Made by a program: the position numbers and the translations under genes
Notes under the pieces: generated by a model
Databases searched by the model: none
The model's input: the letters and a program-made list of their open reading frames with translations, nothing else
What the model was told of the DNA's origin: nothing
DNA from: Elymus sibiricus
Taxonomy: Eukaryota > Streptophyta > Magnoliopsida > Poales > Poaceae
Assembly: GCA_039707655.1 (NCBI GenBank)
Contig: CM077676.1
Span: 452,575,379 to 452,639,378, forward strand
Length of the DNA stretch: 64,000 nucleotides
Direction of reading: 5' to 3'
In this document: piece after piece, positions 57,121 to 64,000 of the stretch
Layout: each line of letters starts with the position of its first letter
Position numbering within the stretch: position 1 is the stretch's first letter

Positions 57121-58814
57121 TTGATTAGAAACAGGTTAATATTAGACAAAGAAATTTAACTTAACTCTGGTAGTCAGCCATACTGATCTTGTAATGGACG
57201 AAAATTGATTCTGGAATGCTATGCATACATGAGACTTGCACAAAAACCATATTGTCCTCGGCCACATGTAACATCTTTTTGTTTGGCAAACGACCACATG
57301 CAACATTTGAATTTCCCAAATCGATGTACTCTCTTGGCTTCTTCTATAAAAACCAGACGAACACCAAGAAGCAGAAATTAATATCCCGATAATAAATTAA
57401 CATTGTCGAACGAATTTACATCAGAGAACTCAAAGTGGTCAGAACTTACTCCTAAAATCTTGGGGCATATCCAGTCAGTCCAGGCACAAACATGGTTTCA
57501 TATGCCCAGGGAGCACTAAGAGAAGCAGAAAGTAGCATTGACTTACAAATTAACATAAAAAAAGTAGAACTTCCTTTGGCGTACGTACTGGCCCAGAACT
57601 GTCTCCTACACACTTAATTCAGCATCATGATTACCCATGGATTTCGCTTGTGTGTGGTGGAGAATAGGAGATGAATATGATTATATTTAAATTTGTAGAA
57701 TAAGCTATTGTATAACAGCATCAATCAATACCAACCTTTCCAACGTTGTAGCTCGCTGGTCTCACCTGAACTTTTTGAGAATATATGCATGCATCCATGA
57801 TGTGAATGAATATGTCAATCCTGGTGGACATGAATCTAAGCCCCACATGTGTGGGTGCGGCAGATGCTGCTGCCACCCATCCCATGCTGCCGGCAGGACG
57901 GATGGTGTGGCTCCGCAGGACGACTACTGTAGGTAGCATCTACTGGTGGGCACAGACAAATCTGGCAGTACTCGCCGGCGAAGAGGTGATGGGGTTGTGG
58001 AAGAGATGCGGCTGAGAAGTCTTTAACTGCTTCGTTCCTGCGCCAGCCGGGTGGTACCTACAGTCGCCGCTTAACATACGGCCGCTCCATAAAACTCAGT
58101 GCTTTACCTTTATTCAGTTCATGACGTGCTCATCTCCATCACCGCCAAGAGAAATATGTTGTCCAAAAGCACTATGACGTATGCAGGGATAGAGGATAAT
58201 GGAGTTGCATGAATCTGGGTCTAGCATCATCCCTTCTTAAAATCAGGTCTTGAATCTGGCATCATCACAGTGGCTAGCTTGACGCCTTGACTACGACAGA
58301 ATCGCTGCCTCATCCATCTTCCCCCTTCCAAGATAAGCCTGCAAATCGAAAGCATGCATGGTGGTGTGTAGGACGCAGGAAGGCATGCAGGGGGTCGACA
58401 GCTTAGCTCGGTTTGTCTAGATGAAGTAGGTGGCTACCACAGGCATCCATCGACCATGAGAGAAGCGGTGTGTCCATGAGGAAACAGATCGGATGGAAAA
58501 GGTGTAGGAAGAAGAGGCACGGTAGAAATCCTAGTGCTTACGTGTGGGGGTATTTCATCCACGGCTCTCGATCGTGCGTCTACAATTTTTTGTGTGGGGG
58601 CGTGGCTTTTATGAATCGTATACTGTTAGAACTCTAACCGTGATTACTTATTTAATCTAAACCGTATATTTAAGATCTGATGGTTAAATTTACGTATTTT
58701 CTGAGAATTAACGTGGAGGCTCCATTGGTGCTTGCAATTAGTAAATACAAGATATAAGATGTTGCATATTATCGATGAATTCATCATGTGACGATGCAGG
58801 TATATAGATCATCG

Positions 58815-59069
58815 ATGGCGAATAAGTGCTACGCCGTGTACGTAGGGAAGGTTCCAGGAGTGTACGACGAATGGCCTGAGTGTCAGGCCCAGGTGTACCG
58901 GTTCCCGGGCGGCAGCCAGAGAGGGTTCGATAGCAGAGCCGAAGCGGAAGATAGTTACTTGAGGTTCACGCTAGCGCGAGAGAGGGAAAGGAACCAGCGC
59001 CTCAAGAACTACTACATTATCGCGCTCTTGCTCATAGTGATCGCTCTTCTCTTCTATATCATAGTTTAG
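58815..59069 (+). CDS. CACTA gene 3: RNase H1 N-terminal-like domain with membrane tail
   Basis: A frame of 84 codons starts at the ATG at 58815 (upstream in-frame ATGs at 58788 and 58794 would add nine or seven residues) and ends at TAG 59067. Residues 1-50 ('MANKCYAVYVGKVPGVYDEW', then 'ECQAQV', 'FPGGSQRGFDSRAEAEDSYL') match the small RNA:DNA-hybrid-binding domain found at the N-terminus of eukaryotic RNase H1 and in caulimovirus viroplasmin. The Y-A-V-x-x-G-x-x-P-G-V-Y core, the W-x-E-C turn and the G-F-x-S-R-x-E-A-E segment are all present. A charged linker and about 18 hydrophobic residues at the extreme C-terminus suggest a tail anchor. No RNase H catalytic domain follows. It lies inside the CACTA ends on the same strand as genes 1 and 2, and is intact although they are broken. 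The 'gatgcag|g' just upstream could be a splice acceptor, so an earlier exon may have existed beyond the Helitron. Function unknown. Confidence 0.75.
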   Translation: MANKCYAVYVGKVPGVYDEWPECQAQVYRFPGGSQRGFDSRAEAEDSYLRFTLARERERNQRLKNYYIIALLLIVIALLFYIIV

Positions 59070-59314
59070 ATATAGATAATGAAACATGTGTATGTGATGA
59101 CCATGCAGTTGCTTGTATTCGAGACATGTCACGTAACTTGTATCGCTATATCGAGATGATGATGAGAGACATCATTTGTTTCGGATGAGGTGATGATATG
59201 ATGAGAGTATTATGTGTATGATATGATGAGAATATTGTTTGTTCATGATATGATCAGACTACTGTATAAACCATGTACAAAGACAGCGCAAATACGTACA
59301 AAAAAAAGCGTAAC

Positions 59315-59566
59315 GTTAGCAGTAGCGTTGGTTGACAAGTAGCAGTAGTGCTGGTATATTAGCAGCGCGGGAATTAGACCAGCGCTACAGCTATATAGCA
59401 GTAGCGCTGCACAAACCAATGCTACTGCTAAGTAGGGATAGCAGTAGCGCTGGTCTAACCAACGCTACTGCTACAAGTTAGCTGTAGCGCCGTAGTAGTA
59501 GCGCGCCCCCCCGCGCTACTGGTAGGCAAAAAACCAGCGCTACTGCTAGGGTTTTCCCTAGTAGTG
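59315..59566. repeat. 3' subterminal repeats and terminal repeat of the CACTA element
   Basis: Units of 'agcagtagcgctgg' and its complement 'ccagcgctactgct' alternate in both orientations up to the terminal 'ttttccctagtagtg'. Confidence 0.9.
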
Positions 59567-59569
59567 GTT

Positions 59570-61907
59570 GTTTTTAGCACAGCAGCATTTACCTGAGCTA
59601 CAGCTAGTGCTTTTTTTTTTCAAATTTCGGCAATCAACCTGACATATTTCATTTTGATACATATGGGCAACTTATTAACTCGTTTTTGCTTTAGGTCATG
59701 GCAAAAATAGCATTTTTTTTCATAAATCTGGCGATGAACTTTGCGATGTTCTTATAGTTGCCATGTCTATTTTTTCATGGGGGGTGTTCTTAAGTACACA
59801 TGGCATTTCTTTCAGTCCAAAAATCTCTTCTGTTGTGTTATTTTTTGCAGTCATAATGTACTGAACAGATTTGTTTTTACTGGAATCGGTATATTTTTGA
59901 ATTGATGTTGCGTGTGGGGGATTGTAGAAAATGCTTCAGATGCAAATTCATTAGACCTCCCCTCGTCACACACACTAATGTTTTGTGTCTAATCATGCCA
60001 CACCAACATTCCTTTTTGTTTGTAATCATGTGATTCCTAATTTACATGGTAATTTATTTCTGAAAATGCTAGACCTGGCCATGGCATTTTTATACATGAA
60101 CTGCTCTAAAAAGACATGGCATTTTGTTAATTAGCGGCATGGCAAATTTTACTAGGCGACATGGCAAAATTTCAGAACATGGCATTTTTGGCATTGTTTT
60201 TGCCATGACAATTTCTACATGATTTTGTTTCCAAAAAACATGGCATTTGTTAATTAGCAACATGGCATTTTCTACTACCGTGTCTCTAAATCCTGTTTTT
60301 TTGTTGCCATGGCAAAAAAACATAGTTTCTTGCCATGGTAGCTCTATGTTTTTTTGTGTGACAGAAACTTTTTTGTATGGCAAAGTGTATATATTTCTAG
60401 TTATTTAAGATCATGGCATTTTGTACTTTTAGGAGCATGGCATTTTTACTATTAAGATCATGGCATTCTTACTATTAAGGACATGGCATTTTTATTAGTA
60501 AGACTAGGGCATTTCTACTTTTAAAAGCATGGCATGTTTATTAGTAAGACTATGGGCATTTATACTATTAAGAGCATGGCCTTCTACTTTTTAAGAGCAT
60601 GGCATTTTTATGTTAATAGCAGGGCATTTTTTTTGAGAGCATGCCATTTATACTATTGAGAGCATGGCATTTCTACTATTAAGAGCATGGCATTTTTTTT
60701 GTCAAGAGGATGGCATTTTTGTTGTTGTTGAGAGCATGGCATTTATACTATTGAGAGCATGTCATTTCTACTTTTAAGAGCATGGCATTTCTACTATAAG
60801 AGCATGGCTGTTTTTTGTCATGAGCATGGCATTTTTTTTATTGAGAGCATGGCATTTATACTATTGAGAGCATGGCATTTCTATGCAGAGACTTGATCTA
60901 TTTCATGAGCATGGCATTTTTAAGATATGTTTTGCTCTATACCATGGCAGTTTTCAAATAACCAAATGCTCAACTTTTTCCCAATGTGTCCCTTACAAAT
61001 TTGCCATGGCATTTTGTAAAAAATATATGGCATTTTTATGGTAGAAACATTATGGTACTAGTAGTGCACATGGGATTTTTATAGATAGCTAAATGAAAAG
61101 CACATGGCATTTTTGAACCATGCTTACATAGATGCGCAGTTTACCATTCCATAAGCATGGCTTTTTTTTAAGATCTGTTTGCGCTATACTATGGCAGTTT
61201 TCAAAGAACCAAATGATGCTCAACTTTTTCCCAATTTTTCCCTTTACAGATTTTCCATGGCATTTTTATTAAAAGCATGACATTTTTATTTTATTAAGAT
61301 CTGTTTTGCTCTACACCATGGCAGTTTTCAAAGAACAAAATGCTCAACTTTTTCCAATGTGTCGCTAAAATGTTCAACTCTATACCATGGCAACTTTTAG
61401 GAAAATCAACTTTTCCTACAATTGTTTTTTCTTAATAATTGTATCACCACAAATTGCGGTGATGAGGGGAACCCAATAATCCATTTCGAATTGCCATGGA
61501 AAAATTCCATCTATTTTTTTCTTTTCATTGTTTTGTCCTGGCAATTATAACCACTATCTCCCCATTTTATATTCTAGGTACATGGCATTTTCATAAACAA
61601 ATTGTTTTTAGCGCATGGCATTTTCAGAAACAATTTTATTATAGGTACATGGCATTTTCAGAAGCAAATATATTCTAGGTACATGGCATTTTCAGAAGGA
61701 AATATATTCTATGTACATGGCATTTTTTCACAAACAAATTGCTTCAGTACATGGCATTCTCATAAACAAATCTATCCTAGATCATGGCATTTTCACTAGT
61801 AGAAGCATGGCATTTTGTTTGTTGAGAGCATGGAATTTTTACTATTTTAGATCATGGCATTTTCATTAGTAGAGCATGGCATTTTGTTTGTTAAGAGAAT
61901 GGCATTT
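59570..61907. repeat. 'catggcattt' repeat array, right part
   Basis: About 2.3 kb contains some sixty copies of 'catggcattt(t)' at irregular 20-60-bp spacing. Regular sub-arrays include 'gagcatggcatttctactattaa' (60400-60880) and 'aggtacatggcattttcagaa' (61570-61800). A larger duplication of about 240 bp ('ctctataccatggcagttttcaaa...ctcaactttttccc') appears near 60930, 61180 and 61310. Open frames here are repeat-derived. Confidence 0.85.
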
Positions 61908-64000
61908 TGTGACGCCCCCGGCTTAATCGTGCACTAATCATACATGCAAATGCGCACGATCAAGCCTAAGGACTCACTTGAAGATATCACAACACAACTC
62001 TAAACATAAATAAAGTCATACAAGCTTTATATTACAAGCCAGGGGCCTCGAGGGATCGAATACATAAGCTCGATGTCATACAAGCATCAGCGAAAGCATC
62101 AGGTATCTGAGTACAGACACAAAGTTAAACAGATATGCCTTAACAGGCGGGGCAAAATAAAACACTGATCGAAAGGCGCAGGCCTCCTGCCTGGGTTCCT
62201 CCTATCTACTCCTGGTCGTCGGAGGGCTCCTCGTAGTAGTAGTATCCGCCAGGGGGTAGTAGTAGTCGTAGTCGTCGACTGGGGCAGCTGGCTCCGGGGC
62301 TCCGTCATCTGGTCGCAGCATTCGGGTATGGGGAAAGAGGGAAGCAAAGCAACCGTGAGTACTCATCCAAAGTACTCAGCAAGACTCACATCAGAACTAT
62401 TCTACTTATGCAACATTATCAAAGGAAGGCTGTATATGTGGACTTGGCTGCAGAAATGCCAGAATAGAGGGGAAGGCCTAGCCTATCGAAGACTAGCATC
62501 TTCAGCGGTCTTGCAACATTAGAAGAGTGTAGATTAGAACATTAATATAATAGTAGCATCACATAGCAACAACGCCCAGAGATCCTTCCTCGACTCCCTG
62601 CGAGAAAGCGATCCCGAAGCCAATACAATTAACCCATTCCTAGTTGTAGAAGATCGGGATATTTACCGAGCATCCTGTTACCGTGGACACGGCTATTCGA
62701 ATAGATATACTTCCCTGCAGGGGTGCACCAACTTACCCAACACGCTCGATTAACTCTGGCCGGACACACTTGCTGGGTCCATGCCCGGACTCGGCTGATC
62801 GACACGTCGCAGCCCTACCTAGGTTCAACAGAGAGGCCAACACGCCGGTCTACATCCTAAGTGCTCAGGGGTCTTGGGCCCATCGCCCTTTGCACTCCTG
62901 CGCGTTGCGAGGACGGCCGGGAGCAGACCTAGCCCCCTTAATACAAGCGCAGGCTTTCGCGGTCCAACCCGGGCGCGTGCCGCTCAACCGCTGACATCTG
63001 AAGAACTTCGGCTCATACTACGACGCCGAGTACCCATATTATTCCCACGTGCTGGTTAGTGCGAAAAAGGCCAGAGGCCTACTCAGATCACATATCCTAT
63101 CCCATTAGTGCATTTGGAGCGCGCGGAAACGAGCAGAGACTCACGATCCTGTGACCCCGTCAACCCGTCTCATGGACTTACGGCAAGGGCTAAGAATGCC
63201 CGGCCGTGCCACGTATTCATCTCGCGGGTACCCTCATGGTCAACCCGACTCCACATCTCTCGCGGGTACCCCTCGGGGCCGACCCGTCTTTAACAAGTAA
63301 CAGCAGTAGTAAAGTGCAAGTAACCGTGTGTCAATATCATCAAGCAGGATCTGAAGAATCACCCTCGTTGGATTCCCACTCGATGATCCCGTCAAAGTGA
63401 ATCCGGAGGAATCACCCTCGGTGGTATTCACACTTGCGGGGTTGCACGTCGAAAGCTTTATCGGAGGTGGTGAAAGAGGAATCACCCTCGGTAACCCACA
63501 ACCGACTAGCTGTACTACAGAGGCAACATCAGGAGTGAGATAAGAGGTATCACCCTCGGCACTTGATGGTAGCTCTGCAGAGTCGAGCAACTTAGGGGGT
63601 GTGAGGTGATGTGCTGGTCTCAGCCTGACGATCACATCGACCAGGGCACTGGTACTACAGCGGGGCAACTAGAGCAAGGAAGAGGGGCCACATATGGTTA
63701 CTACCATCCAACCTATTCTAAGCATTTTGGATATCAGGCAGGTATCAATAACAGTTACAAGAAACAGGCTATGCATCAGAATAGGATAGAGCAACAGCAG
63801 TAGCAATTCTAATGCAAGCAGGAGGGAGAAATAATTGGTGATATAGGCATGCGTCAAGGGGGTTTGCTTGCCTGGAAGCTCTGCGGCAAAGGAGGGGTCG
63901 TCAGTGGTGTCGTCGGTATCCTGAGCTGCGTCGGTCTCGGGGGCTATCGGAATAGAAGAGGGGGAAGAAACAAATAAATACACATCAAACAAATGCAACA
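61908..64000 (-). mobile_element. LTR related to element C, minus strand, running off the window (G)
   Basis: The plus strand begins TGTGACGCCC at 61908, the complement of an LTR end of the C type (...gggcgtcaca). Alignable blocks include 'tgtctgtactcagata', 'cgcaggcctcctgcctggg', 'cgagaaagcgat', 'ccgtggacacggctattcgaatag' and 'gaagctc' near 63875. Divergence from C is clear, with indels. No primer site lies to the left, so this is a 3' LTR or solo LTR with the rest beyond 64000. The preceding CATTT (61903-61907) is the expected TSD. It carries the homologues of the two LTR exons described at 14761-16183. Confidence 0.85.

Larger units (their letters stand above)
54992..58759 (-). mobile_element. 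Helitron inserted in the CACTA element
   Basis: On the minus strand the element starts TCTTATATC (58759) and ends ...GACTAG (54992). It is inserted between host A and T with no duplication. Eleven bases before the end is a hairpin (CCTGTGCA-gtagt-TGCACGGG), so all Helitron end rules are met. No Rep/helicase ORF is visible, so it is non-autonomous. The 3.8-kb interior has a Stowaway-like fragment, a 42-bp duplication, an (AT)n tract and A/T-rich sequence. Short frames at 55780-56025 and 57721-58015 could be captured gene fragments, but I recognise none. Confidence 0.85.
44808..59566 (+). mobile_element. Element F: full-length CACTA transposon (14.8 kb)
   Basis: It starts CACTACTACGAGAAA and ends ...TTTTCCCTAGTAGTG, with the 3-bp TSD GTT on each side (44805-44807, 59567-59569). 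Subterminal regions at both ends (44840-45185 and 59315-59555) carry many direct and inverted copies of 'agcagtagcgctgg', expected transposase-binding sites. Inside are a TNP2-type transposase gene, a second spliced gene and a short third gene, all on the plus strand. The 5' terminal repeat has drifted from the 3' one after the first eight bases. Frameshifts and stops in genes 1 and 2 suggest it cannot move by itself. A Helitron is inserted at 54992-58759. Confidence 0.93.

Noticed and set aside
61496..61799. Short frames with repeated 'TWHFQK'-like residues
   Set aside because: Direct translation of the 'catggcatttt' array.
1..64000. Host genes, tRNA/rRNA genes, CRISPR arrays
   Set aside because: No single-copy plant gene with a recognisable domain, no tRNA or rRNA gene and no CRISPR-like spaced repeats were seen. 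tRNA-like matches are retrotransposon primer sites.

Overview
This window is intergenic DNA from a large grass genome, almost certainly Triticeae (wheat, Aegilops, barley and relatives). The evidence is a solo LTR of BARE1/Angela type, Athila-like and Tekay-like Gypsy elements, a CACTA element whose subterminal repeats carry the 'agcagtagcgc' motif, and no convincing single-copy host gene. Almost everything is transposon, much of it nested. Target-site duplications (TSDs) read by eye fix many boundaries to the base. Family names are given only where the sequence supports them.

Layout. (1) 1-33.5 kb is one nested stack. The oldest element is a plus-strand Gypsy (D): internal DNA at 10139-12441 and 26550-26712, then its 3' LTR from 26713 to about 33540. 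Into D went a minus-strand, pol-less Athila-like element (B, up to 10138), a short LINE-derived retroposon (12442-26549, TSD CTTGTTATC) and, inside D's LTR, a non-autonomous LTR element (E, 26963-32334, TSD CAGGG). B carries a BARE1/Angela-type solo LTR (3263-5015, TSD ATAAC), and its left LTR is broken by another LTR (A, 1-772). The LINE-derived retroposon was split by a 13.45-kb Gypsy chromovirus-like element (C, 12673-26124, TSD CTGGA) with 3.8-kb LTRs. (2) 33.5-44.8 kb is a mosaic of an LTR fragment, LINE pieces, two Mutator-type MITEs with 9-bp TSDs, a 5'-truncated LINE (41534-42633, 15-bp TSD), a LINE-like retroposon (42884-43830, 16-bp TSD) and degenerate GC-rich repeats. (3) 44808-59566 is a full-length CACTA transposon (F, TSD GTT) with a decayed TNP2-type transposase gene, a second four-exon gene related to Ulp1-like proteases but without the catalytic residues, and a short third gene with an RNase H1 N-terminal (viroplasmin-type) domain and a C-terminal membrane anchor. 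A 3.77-kb Helitron (54992-58759) lies just before the third gene. (4) The CACTA sits in an A/T-rich array built on the motif 'catggcattt' (44.48-44.81 and 59.57-61.91 kb). The window ends in a minus-strand LTR (G, from 61908) related to the LTRs of C.

How the parts work together. In C, the two LTRs flank a tRNA-Met primer site, an intact extra ORF, decayed gag-pol and a polypurine tract. The LTR itself appears to hold two small coding exons that join in phase and are also present in the diverged copy G. In the CACTA, TNP2 would act on the terminal and subterminal repeats. The second and third genes are accessory; their roles are inferred only. Genes 1 and 2 share a duplicated upstream module, which in gene 2 forms a near-complete hairpin. 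The strongest leads are the spliced LTR protein and extra ORF of C, the third CACTA gene, and the hairpin plus polypurine modules of E.
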